Below, one piece after another: positions 1 through 10,860 of a DNA stretch of 64,000 nt; position 1 is the stretch's first letter, and every line of letters starts with the position of its first letter. The position numbers and the translations under genes are program-made. The stretch spans positions 25,116 through 89,115 of the forward strand of contig NW_003314327.1 in assembly GCF_000143415.4 (NCBI RefSeq). Direction: 5' to 3'. This stretch comes from Selaginella moellendorffii. Its lineage: Eukaryota; Streptophyta; Lycopodiopsida; Selaginellales; Selaginellaceae. The notes beneath the pieces are model-generated. The model did no database searches and was not told where the DNA came from. It saw only the letters and a list, made by a program, of their open reading frames with translations.

Positions 1-1
1 T

Positions 2-2600
2 ACAACTCTGAGGATCCCCTCTCTTCATGGGAAAAGAAAGTACACCTTCCTAAAGCGCAGCCAAAGGGATTTGAGCAACGAACCGAAAAGGCAGAAAATG
101 GCGATGGAGGTTCGAATGGTCTCGACAGTTGCTTGTTGCAAGAGGAGGTGCTGTCAACATGCTGATTGGGATGCTATTGAAGAGGAGAGAGCAAGATACA
201 AGACATTGTCCTGGAAGGCAGCTCGCAATTTTGTGTATGAGGCATTACGGTCATCTGTTGATGCTTCAGAACATCAGGTGGGGGGCATGGTCTTCCAGAG
301 GGGTTTGGTCTGCATGAAGGCATGGAGAATCATTTATGGAGTCCCTCGAAGCACATTCTACAGAATCAAAACTGAGTTCGAGGAACAAAGGGTTCAACAG
401 GCAGTCCATGGGAACGACGGTACGCACAAAACCAGGGGTCATGTTGTATATGGAGAGGCAATCTTCAAGAGGTTTGTCGAGACATGTAGCGAGCAGCAAC
501 CACATAAAACCCGCCTCTTGGAAGATGGAACACGAGACACCCAACGAGTTCTCCCTTCCATGTATACCAAGGGGGCCATATTGGAAGATGTGAATCGGGA
601 ACTCCAGAGTAATGGCTACAGGAAGCTGAGCCAATCTAGATTTAGTAGATTGTGGAGCAACAGGTTCAGGGATGTGAGTATAGGAAAGTACTCCAGCTTT
701 TCAAAGTGTGACGAGTGCACTGCTATCAAAATGGCTTTGTCGAAGAATTCTTGCAGCGCTCAAGAGCGAGAGACGTTGGTTAGAAGGCGGCTCGACCACA
801 ACATCGAGCAGAGAAGCTGCAGGACTGCATATTATCATAACAGGATTCTCTCCATGGAGAGACCTGACTCTTACCTCTGCATCATCCACGACAAAATGGA
901 CCAGAAAAAGACGTGCTTACCTCGACTCAATCCTGCCCCCAAGGCAATCTCTTCATCCATGCAGCTGCCTGTGTCTTTGTTTGGCATAATCGCTCATGGG
1001 CATGGTGCCCAGAACTATGGGAACTTCTTTGTACCTCTATGGGGTGGCAGGGGTGCAAACATGATGATTGCGTCCCTAGCAAAACACTTAAGGTCTCTGC
1101 AAAGTGCGCAGACTGAGCTGAACGGCCAACCCTTGCATAAGGCCCTTGTCGATCGAACCCCATACAGGGTTCAGCTGGAGGAGGAGCAAAGGCTTGCAGT
1201 ATCGCGTGGGGCCCCATGCCATCCCAGTGAATATGTTGGCCGTCAGATTGTAGGGTTATCACGTGAGGCCTCATGCCATTCCGACGAGGCTGGTCGCCCG
1301 GTGAATGCACAGCCTCATCCAAACGAAGCAGAATCTCAAGGAAGTTCTTGCGGCCGATGTGGCCTTCCACCCCATCTTCTGCTCCAAACAGACAATGCTG
1401 GCAGTGAGAACAAAAACATGTACGTCTTCGCGTACTTGGCGATGCTTGTTGCCAAAGGCATATTTGAAACGGTTACACTTGGCTTTCTCATGGTTGGGCA
1501 CACTCATGAAGACGTCGATGCCATGTTCAATCACCTGGCAGAGTCCCTCCGGCGATCCAATGTCCTCACCCTCCCACAACTCTACGATGAATTCCAAAAT
1601 TGCATCAAAGGCACTGTTGAAGCTGCACTTCTGACAGAGGTTCCAGACTTTAAGGGGTTTGTAAGAGGCTACATCAGGGATGGATCCGAAACGCTGATTG
1701 GCCACTCCAAGCCTCTTCAGTTTCATTTCAGCATGTGTGACGGTGCTCCAGTGATGAGGTACAAGATGAGAGAATGGGACACAGTGTGGCTGCCAGTGGA
1801 CGGCATTGAACTCTTCAAGAGAGATCCCATAACTGGGGAACCTATGATTCCTCAGGGTTCCCCACGGCCGATGCACCCGGATGGACTCAAAGACCAGGAA
1901 AGTATAGTGGCCGGGATTAGACAGCATATTGCCTTCTGGAAGAGGGGGTTGGTGTTTGGTGGAGAATCCTATTTTCAGAGGTGCAAGCCTTTGCTCGAAT
2001 ACTGGGAGAAGATTATATCTGCTATCCAAAATGGGCCGGTTGTATATGAAGAATTGGAAGAGTCCTTTTGGCCAGAACCCAGAGCACCAGATAGTAGCGG
2101 AACAATGTCCTCTGGAAATGTAGTGACAGATAACGATGTTGAGGATCACTATTGTGGGCCGAGGAACAAGAAGCCGGATTCAGCATTCAATCCAGTACAG
2201 GTCTGCAAAGGAATGGTCGTGCTTGTCAGACCCAGTAATAAAAAACAAATGATATGGGTGGGGCGCTGCATCACTGATGCAGAGGAGGACGCGGAAACTA
2301 ACTCCTTCAATGTAACTGTGGAGTGGTTCAAGCCAAGTTCCGGATATACGAAGGATTGCCTAGAAAAGAGATGGGTGCTGAATCCAAGGGATCCCAGCAT
2401 GAGCATATCGGTGGATAATGTTGTGCATGGTTGGATGCGGAAGCAGAGTGCCACCATCACCTTGCCAGACCATGCAAGAGATGCAGCAAGAGCATTCATA
2501 ACTCGGGTTCAAGGTGAGATTCATTAATATTCCTTTACAAAGTTTCTAATGTATTTTATTTCAAGGTGAACAATCCGAATCTGAATCAGAGGAGGCTTGA
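2..2600 (+). CDS. DUF7869-type transposase-like protein (5' partial)
   Basis: The frame is open from base 2, so the gene probably continues left of the window; the first in-frame ATG is at 98. The product has a CxxC pair near codons 220-223 (FSKCDECT) and then the core seen in the DUF7869 family: IIHDKMDQ (Asp at 890-892), LLQTDNAGSENKN (Asp at 1391-1393) and GHTHEDVDAMF (acidic residues at 1508-1519). Spacing and order suggest an RNase-H/DDE-like nuclease, which is my inference. The unspliced frame stops at 2527. A good 52-bp intron (2514-2565, branch-like ctaat, AG at 2565) would instead add an acidic tail GEQSESESEEA and stop at 2600. A poorly conserved stretch lies at codons 350-430. It could be a domesticated gene or a live element; no terminal repeats are visible because the left end is cut. 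Confidence 0.62.
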
Positions 2601-2815
2601 TATAGTGTGTGAGGTAAAACAAAGATGATGTGACATATGCATTTACCAATCACACGTGCATAAATCTAATAATATGGCGTGTGGCCCATATTAATGGCAC
2701 ATAAACCCATATTGTGGGCTTATGTGCTTTATGTACCATCATTCCCTTGCAGCGTGTGTGTTGGTTTCCTTTTATAACACAACGAACTCCATATTTTAGG
2801 GTGAAGAGCGTTCTC

Positions 2816-3073
2816 ATGGCAAGCACAAAATCTGTAAGTGAGGCAGAAAAGGAGACGGAGAAGGAGATAGGTGAAGATGTAGAATATATAAGTCTTCCAA
2901 ACTCCCCGTACTATACTCCAGGTGATCATTTTTCTGAACAAACGGCAACATTAACAACTATCGAGAACGCCCCAGTAACGTCAGAGACAACAATCCAAAG
3001 CAAAACAACTGACCCGGAGAAGGATGATAGTACCGCTGAGAGTACCAAAAAGGAGGTGTCCACTAGCGCTTAG
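2816..3073 (+). CDS. Small Ser/Thr/Glu-rich hypothetical ORF
   Basis: An 85-codon frame from the ATG at 2816, rich in Glu, Ser, Thr and Lys, with no recognisable domain. A possible splice acceptor (tattttag) lies just before it, so it could be a 3' exon of the upstream transposase-like gene rather than an independent gene. It lies directly before the 36-bp repeats at 3080 and 3169. I do not recognise it; chance occurrence is quite possible. Confidence 0.2.
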   Translation: MASTKSVSEAEKETEKEIGEDVEYISLPNSPYYTPGDHFSEQTATLTTIENAPVTSETTIQSKTTDPEKDDSTAESTKKEVSTSA

Positions 3074-3079
3074 GCTTAT

Positions 3080-3204
3080 AATGGCGTGTGCCCTCATGCC
3101 ATTTACTTGATCACCAAATACCTTTTTCCCTTTGCACTAGTATATCTTAATACCGGTCTGAGAAATAGAATGGCATGTGCCCTCAGGCCTTTTACTAAAT
3201 CACC
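3080..3204. repeat. Pair of 36-bp direct repeats downstream of transposase-like gene
   Basis: Copies at 3080-3115 and 3169-3204 match at 31 of 36 positions (core GGCRTGTGCCCTCA). A shorter relative starts near 2674. Repeats of this kind next to a transposase can be subterminal binding sites, which is inference. Confidence 0.45.
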
Positions 3205-3893
3205 TTTGAAAGAAATGCAAGCCTCTATGTCGTAAAAAAAAGGTACTAGAGAAATTCCTTAATAATATGAATGTTATTTAGTTTCATGAAAATACACTAA
3301 GGGTCAAATGAGTTAAATGACTTCTCCAGACTAGCAATGCCTCTTGCTACACCTTCACAATTAGATTCGTTAGAAAAAGATAACATTGAATAATATCTAA
3401 ATGTTCTCACCATTAAGTTATATGTCTGGCTAATAGGAATGATGTTCATCTTGGAAAGCTCACCACACGCTCAATGAACAAACAAATAGTGTGTGCGCGC
3501 ATGCCATCGCTCTTCTTTAGCTTCAGATTCGGCTTGTTCACCTTGACAATGAGATTTATTATACAACTAGATGGACTCAGTCTGGACATAAGGTCACCAC
3601 GCTAGTCACCATGCCCCAGATATGTCTAGCCCCTGGACAAAAAACATATAATTTCACGTCATTTTTAAATACTTGAAAATTTGTACCTAGTCCCATTTTA
3701 CTGAATAAATCCCACTTTAACGAAATAGAGCTTGAGGAAAATAGAGGAAAAAGAGTGAGCACCCAAAGAACTTAACCTGTACTTAGATTTCGGCTCAGGA
3801 AAGTGTAATATGCAAATATAGCCTCTTGATGACTTCCGGTATGCTCCAAGGATTGGCCGAAATCGAGAAAGAAAGAGAGGTAGAAGAGGGGAT
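3205..3893. other. Non-coding stretch, no gene seen
   Basis: AT-rich sequence with only short frames that lack any family resemblance. It separates the transposase-like gene from the first retroelement. The retroelement match begins abruptly at 3894 inside the reverse transcriptase, so this stretch is not recognisable upstream pol or gag. Confidence 0.4.
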
Positions 3894-6325
3894 ATGCCAT
3901 TTGGCTTGACAAATGCTTCAGCAGTTTTCCAACACATGGCAAATGACGTTTTTCAAGAGTTTCTTGATCAAATAGTGATTGTCTATCTCGATGACATCCT
4001 CATCTACTAAAAAACTCAGGAGGAGCACAACAAGCATGTGCGCAAGATGTTAGCGAAGCTGCGGGAACACAGCCTATACGCGAAGCTTGAGAAATGTTCC
4101 TTTGATCAGGAGTCTGTGGAGTTCCTTGGGTACATTGTTACTCCTGAGGGTATCACAATGGATCCTACCAAAGTCAAGACTCTTCTCGAATGGGAGCCTC
4201 CACAATCAATGTCGGATATTTAAGTTTTCCTTGGCTTTGCCAACTTCTACTGCAAATTCATTGATCACTACTCTAATATTGTACTTCCTCTCATGCATCT
4301 CACTCGCAAGGATGTTCCCTTCTCTTGGTCTACTACTGCTCAGTAGGCTTTCAACACACTCAAGGCGGCCTTCAGTTCTGCTCCCGTCTTGATCCACACT
4401 GATCCCTCACAACCTTTCTTCATCGAGGCTGACACTTCCAACTTTGCCATCGGTGCTGTGCTGTCTCAACTCGAATTAGATCAAGAATTTCATCTGGTCG
4501 CTTTCCATTCTTGGAAATTCCAGCCTGCGGAGATCAATTACGAAATCCACAACAAGGAGCTCTTTGCCATCGTGGATTCCTTTGGAGAGTGGCGTCATTT
4601 CTTAGAGGGGGCAGGCCATCAAATAACGGTATGGACGGATCACAAAAATCTTGAGTATTTTGCCACTTCCCGAGTTTTGAGCTATCGTCAAGCAAAGTGG
4701 GCATAATTCCTGAGTCGGTTTGACTTTGTTATCAAGTACAGACCTGGAAAGCTTCAAGGCCTTCCTGATGCTCTTTCAAGGCGCTCCTATCTCAGTCTCA
4801 GCCTAGTAATCCTGCCTTCAATCAACAGGATCAAGTTATCCTCGGTCCTGATCAGCTTCAAGTTATGGCAATTTCCCTGGCCCCTCAGGACTCCTTGATG
4901 GATGCGATCAGAAACAATCTTCAATCCAATGATCTCGCCAGCGACATTTTCCCCCATCTTCAGGCTAGACACCCAGTGACTCCTTATTGCTGGCGATTTG
5001 ACGAGTTCGAGTTCTTAGATGGCTTGTTGTATCGTGGGGAGCAACTTTACATTCCTGAAGGTGATGTTTGAAGGTTGGACCTGATGGCGTGCCACGATAG
5101 CCCGACTGCTGGTTACTTCGGCATTGCGAAAACCTATGAGCTGGTTGCACAGGACTTTTGGTGGCCTCACATGGACGACTACATCAAAGCCTTTGTTACC
5201 TCTTGTGACACTTCCGCCTGGAATAAGGTACCTCGCCACCTTCCTTCAGGTTTGCTTCGTTCCCTCCCGGTCCCTTCAGATCCTTGGGAATCCATCTCCA
5301 TGGATTTCTTGAGTGATCTTCCAAGTTTTGGAGGCTTCAACAACATTTTAGTCGTGGTGGATCATTTCACAAAGATGGCACACTTCCTGCCGTGTACCAA
5401 GGAGTTTTCGGGCGAGGACATGGCAAAACTGGTATTGAGGGAAATTTTCCGACTTCATGGGATTCCTGCAGATGTGGTTTCGGATCGGGGACCTTAGTTC
5501 ATCTCTTATTTCTGGCAACGGTTTTTGCAGCTGCTTGGCGTGAAGGCTAACCTCTCTTCGGCGTATCATCCTCAAACTGATGGACAGTCTGAGCGAACAA
5601 TTCAGATGTTGGAACAATTCCTGAGGTGCTTCATCAACTATCATCAGAATGACTGGTTCAATATCCTTCCCCTTGTTGAGTTCTCCTATAACAACTCTAT
5701 TCACTCCTCTCTTCGAGTTTCCCCCTTCTTTGCGAACTCTGGCCGAAATCCCTGATTCAATCTCTCACTTCCTTCTCCATCTGAATCCTCTTGTTCAAAT
5801 CCCCGCTCTGAGGCATTTGTCTCCAACTTCCAGGAAATCCACAACTCCATCTCCTTCCACTTCCATCATGCTCAGGAATCTCACAAAACATTTGCCAATG
5901 TCCATCATCAGGATTGTCCCCCTTACAATATCGGGGATAAAGTCTGGCTCCTTAGGTGAAATATCTCCACCACCAGGCCATATCCCAAACTTGATTTCAA
6001 ACACCTCAGTCCTTTCTCTATCATTGCCATCATTAATCCTGTCACTTATCGCCTTACACTTCCCTCCTCCTATCAAATTCACCCCGTTTTTCACTCCTCT
6101 CTCCTTGAGCCTTATATTCCCAGTCCTATTCCAAATCAGCACCAGTGCAGCTTGAGGATGGGTCTGAGTATGAGGTTCAGGACATCCTTGATTCCAAGAT
6201 CTCACGATCTAAACTCTACTATCTAGTCGATTGGAAGGGGTATAGACTTGAAGAACACACTTGAGAACCTGCAAACAACCTGATTCATTCTCCTGCTTTG
6301 TTCAGGACTTCCTCCGCTACTATCC
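3894..6325 (+). pseudogene. Decayed pol of element 1 (RT-RNaseH-integrase-chromodomain)
   Basis: Reverse transcriptase begins at MPFGLTNAS and contains the catalytic YLDDILIY at about 3979-4005, followed at once by a stop. A further stretch reads LGYIVTPEGI. RNase H spans about 4389-4790 with the EADTSNFAIGAVLSQ and WTDHKNLEYF motifs. The zinc-finger/integrase region runs 5075-5755 with the integrase Asp in DFLSDLP and a second in VVSDRGP. The chromodomain is at 6160-6320 ([15 protein letters not shown]) with TGA where the conserved Trp of WEP is expected. At least six in-frame stops (several look like TGG or CAG to stop transitions) and frameshifts make it non-functional. Confidence 0.75.
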
Positions 6326-6515
6326 TTCTCGTCTCAGTCCTCATTCTTTTTCTCCATCCTCGAGCCGTCCTCGATCCAAGAGTGGTGGAGCTTCATCAAC
6401 CTATAGTATATATAGGTTAGCCTTCTACCATTTCTCCACAATCTGAATTAACGCCAGTCTAAGGCCTTTTCTTCGTTTTCACTAGCTTTTCTCTTTGTTT
6501 TCTGCATTTGCAGTG
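3894..6515 (+). mobile_element. Truncated Ty3/gypsy chromovirus, element 1 (Tcn1-like appearance)
   Basis: A 5'-truncated pol lies in the order reverse transcriptase, RNase H, integrase, chromodomain, the order of Ty3/gypsy chromoviruses. Gag, protease and the 5' half of reverse transcriptase are missing. The tail after the chromodomain (about 6330-6515) is T-rich with a TATA-like run at 6408-6417 and may be 3' LTR sequence, but no second LTR is present to confirm it. The residue style (RPGKLQGLPDALSRR, the HPQTDGQSERT integrase motif) reminds me of the fungal/moss/lycophyte Tcn1 group rather than the common angiosperm clades. That placement is an impression and needs a tree. Confidence 0.75.
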
Positions 6516-8428
6516 GTCAAGGCACTCAAGGAGTAACGACACTACCTTGGGAGGCACTTCAAAATTTACACGGATAATTTAGCAACGAAACACTTCTTAT
6601 CACAACCCAACCTAAGAGGGAAATAAGGTCGGTGGGCCAACACTTTGGCTGAGTTTGATTGCGAGATTCTGTATAAACCTAGGAAGAACAATATTGTGGC
6701 AGATGCTCTAAGTAGAAAAGCAAGCTTGAAGTTGGCGATATCTAGCGTAACAACAACCTTTTAGGATGATATGCGGACAACATATGAGAGCGATGGTCTA
6801 GCACAAGAAGTGTTGCTAAGGAACTAAGAGGTGCGAGAAGCTCACCAGAGAGGTGAGTTGCCAATAGAAGAGAAAGTAGATTATGCAAAACACAATGGAC
6901 TCATCTACTATAAACAAATGAAGGTGTATGTTTCAGAAGGGGAATTAAGGAAGGTAGCCTTAAAAGAGTATCATGACGGACCTCTTGCGGGATATGGTAG
7001 AGTGCCCAAGACGATGGGCTTACTTAACAGAAAGTATCACTGGCCAGATATGGCTAAAGACGTCCAAAACTATATAAAGACATGTCCAACATATTAGCAA
7101 GTCAAAGCCATGACTAAGGCTAATGGGGGCTTGTTACAAAGCATCCCAATTCTAGATCGTCCGTGGAAATGTCTTATGATAGACTTTATCACAGGCCTCC
7201 TTCCAAGCAAGGGGTTCAATGCGGTATTTGTGGTGGTGGACCGATTTTCAAAGATGGCACATTTCATACCCACCACAACAAAAGTGGATGCGGAAGGTGT
7301 GGCAAAATTGTTCCTCAAACAAGTGGTTCGAGTGCGGGTAAGGCCAGAAAAGATTATCTCAGATTGAGATAAGATCTTCACCAGTGGGTTCTGGAGAACT
7401 CTCCTGAAACAGTATTGCACCAAGTTGAAATTCAGCACAGCCTATCACCCACAGACAAGTATTGGGTATTAAGTCAAGTTTGATGGCATTAACACTTCTT
7501 GACAGACGGACAAACGGAAAGGGTGAATAAGCAGCTGGAGGATTATGTGTGATGCTATGTCTCGGGAGACCAAACTAATTAGGTAAGTCATTAGGGACTT
7601 GCAGAAATGTGTTATAACAACTCACCACATTCGAGTATCAGGGTAAGTCTATGGGAAGTCATCAATGGGCGAACTATTAAAGGTCCTGTGGAACTCGGTG
7701 TGGCCAAGTATCATGGAGAATTACCCATAGTGGAGGCATTCACGGCAGAAAGACTCAACATTTGAAATCTAGTGAGGGATTCCTTGGAACAGGCTCAACA
7801 AAGGCGAACCAAGTACGCAAACTAGAAGTGCTCAACAAAGGTGAACCAAGTACGCGAACTAGAAATGCTAGGATGTAGAGTTTTAAGCTGGGGAGAAGGT
7901 GTGGTTGAACACCATGAACCTTAGGCTACCAAGTGGGATCAGCTGGAAATTGACCCAAAGGTAAAAATGCATGTATTCCTATAAAATGAATTAATCTTGA
8001 GTTCCTCAAATAAGTTCATAGGGCCTTATGAAATTGAGGCACGAATCGGTAAAGTGGTTTACCATCTCTGACTTCCTCGAGAGATGGGGAAGATGCACCT
8101 AATGTTCTATATGAACTTACTCAAGCCATATTTTGAGGATCTGCTTCACAAGGACCAAGTAAGACCTTTACTTGAGGTTATCCAAGGGGAAAAGGAATAC
8201 GAAATTAAGGCCATCCTTAATGCATGCAAGAGCAAGCGACAAAGATGCGAAGTGAGAGAGTTCCATGTGAAGTGGAAAGGATTTTTATACTGTGAAGCAA
8301 CATGGGAACCAAAGGAGAACCTTGCAAATGCACAAAATTTAGTAGAGGAATTTTTGCATGGCAAAACTCTATGTACTTACGCAAAGTTCAATTAAAAGTA
8401 TCAATTTGTGAAGTTGAGCAATGGCATA
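6516..8428 (+). mobile_element. Truncated Ty3/gypsy chromovirus, element 2 (plant type)
   Basis: A second, differently worded pol fragment starts inside RNase H directly after the end of element 1. It runs through the zinc finger, integrase and a C-terminal chromodomain, in the same orientation as element 1. Its wording (KNNIVADALSRK, HDGPLAGYGRVPKT, FVVVDRFSKMAHFIP) is that of ordinary plant chromoviruses. It therefore did not arise by tandem duplication of element 1. The start near 6516 is abrupt; the 3' boundary is set at TGTTAGGACCCG (8429), which could open a 3' LTR but has no partner in the window. Confidence 0.7.
6520..8395 (+). pseudogene. Decayed RNase H-integrase-chromodomain of element 2
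   Basis: RNase H C-terminus at 6520-6730, His2Cys2-like region and linker at 6831-7097, integrase core at 7110-7560 (catalytic Asp in MIDFITG at about 7177 and in IISD near 7365) and chromodomain at 8195-8330 (EYEIKAIL, HVKWKGF, ATWEPKENL). Stops occur at several places, for example after TCPTY at 7095-7097 and after IISD at 7368-7370. A 47-bp insertion interrupts the HPQT-DGQTER motif at 7459-7505; removing exactly that stretch restores the reading frame. The region 7560-8080 is heavily degraded. Confidence 0.7.
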
Positions 8429-9500
8429 TGTTAGGACCCGAAGGCGCGCTGAAAATAAACTAATTAGCATGGGTTAGTTATGTCGACCAAGCATAGGGAA
8501 CTACACCCAACTCCCCACGGAAATGTCGAATCCATAGATGTATTCTACAGAGGTTGGGTTCAAGTCCCAACCCCCTAGTAAAGCAAGGTTGGGTTCAAGT
8601 CCTGACCCCATATTAGGGCGTGGTGAGGTGAGGGGTATAGGGACACCTTTATTTCATTGTCATGGGCTCTTAGCTGGGGAGGTTAACTTAGGCACACCAC
8701 TAAGTGGGGGGATGCCTCTGGAGACATGGTCAACAAGTCGTAGAATTAAAAAGAGACGTTTGATGTGGGCATCAAACTTCTTCTATGGGTGGTGGAGTTG
8801 TAAGGAACAAATTCCCTAAGGTGTCGTAAGCTAAAAGATCCCCAAAAGCACGACCGAAATGATAAAGAGTTCATCGGATAGGACCGAGTCCAAGACCGAC
8901 TTTGAGACCGAGTTCGAGATAGAGTCCGGGATCAAGTCCGAGGCCGACTCCAAGACTGAGTTCGAGACTGAGTTCGAGATCGAGTTCGAGACAGAGTCCG
9001 AGATCCAAAATCAGGTCCAAGACCAAGTCCGAGGTCAAGTCCGAGATTGGGTCCCGAGATCGAGTCCGAGACTTAGACCAAGTTTGAGTACTAATACAGG
9101 TCAAGGGGTGAAAGCCCAAAGTGTGTGTCTCCTGGGGGGGGGGGGCCTATAGGGGGTTCCAAAAGTATAGTAGGGATAGTGAGGTCCAGAAAGTAGTCTT
9201 AAAGGAACTCTCCAGTGGTGCTTCCAAACTGACTTAAGGTTGAGACTAGGACCGAGGGGCCTTGGGTGGGAGTGAGCATGGACTTAAGTGGCGTCGGAGG
9301 GGCCACCCAAGGAAGTGCTCAAGAGCAACTCCCACTCCTAGAAAGGAAATTGATTGCAGTGGGGGGGGTTGAGGTACCCGTATCGGGCTGTTAGGCCACA
9401 GTGTTTTGCTCTGGCGTCCCGAAGCAAGTGTTGCACCCAAGGCTTAAGATTTAGTGGGTCCCATGATCAAGTCTTGTTGTACCAAGGGATGTTAGGAACT
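8429..9500. other. Possible chromovirus LTR/untranslated tail
   Basis: Non-coding sequence after the chromodomain, opening with TGTTAGGACCCG, a typical LTR start for plant Ty3/gypsy elements. It holds the GAG-rich repeat at 8877-9085 and a G-run at 9136-9146. A short stretch near 9105-9130 (GGGTGAAAGCCCAAAG) recurs in inverse orientation at about 31645-31665. No matching LTR is in the window, so the assignment is tentative. Confidence 0.3.
8877..9085. repeat. Imperfect GAGTCC/GAGTTCGAGA minisatellite-like tract
   Basis: About 200 bp built from variants of a 6-12 bp unit (gagtcc, gaccgagttc, gagatcgagt). It is open in one frame (Glu/Ser/Thr/Phe rich) only because of its periodicity; I do not regard it as coding. 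Confidence 0.7.
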
Positions 9501-10860
9501 TAGAAGCTTGGTGTGCTTGGCTACTTGTGCCTGTAGAGAGTGTAGCCGAACCTTAAGTTCAATTTAACCCGGGGAGGGGGATTGGGAGAGATTTGGGAAT
9601 CCGTGGATGGATGGCTAACACTCCATTGCTCGTGCAGTGAGTAGCTAAAACCAAGTAGGACCAAGTAAGAACTGGTACAATAGATGAGAACCTTAGTGAG
9701 AGAACTTAGCTAAAAGCCAAGGCAGTGTTGGACGGATAAACAAGTAAGCTGGTAAATTGGAAAGGAAAATTTTATAGCTTACACACGAGTGGCTACGCTC
9801 AAACCATTATACCACTGCAATGCCATCCCTTGGAGACACGTGGGAAACTCACACAAACATCAAACATCATCCCAAGAATGATATGTGGCAATCACCATGA
9901 AGTGATCGAACCAATAGTACACATCATCCCCAGGATTCCCGCAAAAGAACTCCGATTGAATGCGAGGATTGGTACCAAAAGTAGGAGGAGTTGTAACCAT
10001 GTGCCGTGAATGCTGCCATCAATTGAGTTTAGTTGTTCAATTGCAAGCGCATAGCATCAAGCAATTGTACCAATTGCTACTCCAAAGTCAAAAGAGGAGA
10101 TTGTTGATCTGCCATGAAGATGAACAAAAAAAAAAAGAGCAAAAGAGAAATGACAAAAGTTAGAAGGAAATGGTAAATTTAGACAATGCAAAAAGCTAAA
10201 TCTAAACCAAAATTTTGAAAAAAAAGAACAAAAGAAAGGAAATGGAAAAACCTAGATCTAAACAATGCAAAAGCTAGGTCTAAACCAAAATCCCAAATCT
10301 AAACACTTCTCAGGGATAATCAAAAGTGCCCCTCACCTCTACCAATATGAGTGTTTGGAATATGGAAAGGGAATATAGAAAATATGCATATCAATTAGCC
10401 CAAAAACCCTAATCTATATACAGGAACGAGTGGTCTGGATTGAAATCAATCTGACAGCTACTAAAATCCCATTATGTTAATATTAGTATACAACATACAC
10501 TTGGCCCTCACATAATGAATTTTATTTATAAAAAAATATTTGTTCTAATGTTTTTCATTACAACATATATAAACCTATTAAAGATTTTGATGGAAAGGTG
10601 ATAAGTTTAATATTATAACAGTTGAATTAATCAACTCAAAATTTTAATGGAAGGTGATGTCTTTTTAATATTATAAGAATTATAACTAAAAAAAGTATAT
10701 TAACTCAATAAAAATATATTTAATGCTAGATTTTATTAATTTTACTATGGATTTACAAAATAAAATTCTTTAAATGGTCTGGATTTAATGTTTTTTATTT
10801 TTTATTTTTAAAAGAAAGTTATTGTTCATTATATGTTTCAAATATCATACCACCTATTTA
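9501..10860. other. Intergenic, repeat-derived and AT-rich DNA
   Basis: No gene is supported. The first half looks like decayed repeat DNA; 10330-10860 is very AT-rich with poly-A/T runs and forms the 3' flank of the minus-strand gene ending at 10861. Confidence 0.4.

Noticed and set aside
1271-2149. Long antisense frame (292 codons) under the transposase-like gene
   Set aside because: It is the shadow of the sense frame, with no domain; the plus frame has clear family motifs.
8859-9152. Glu/Ser-rich 97-codon ORF
   Set aside because: Open only because of the 6-12 bp repeat tract; low complexity with no start context or family.
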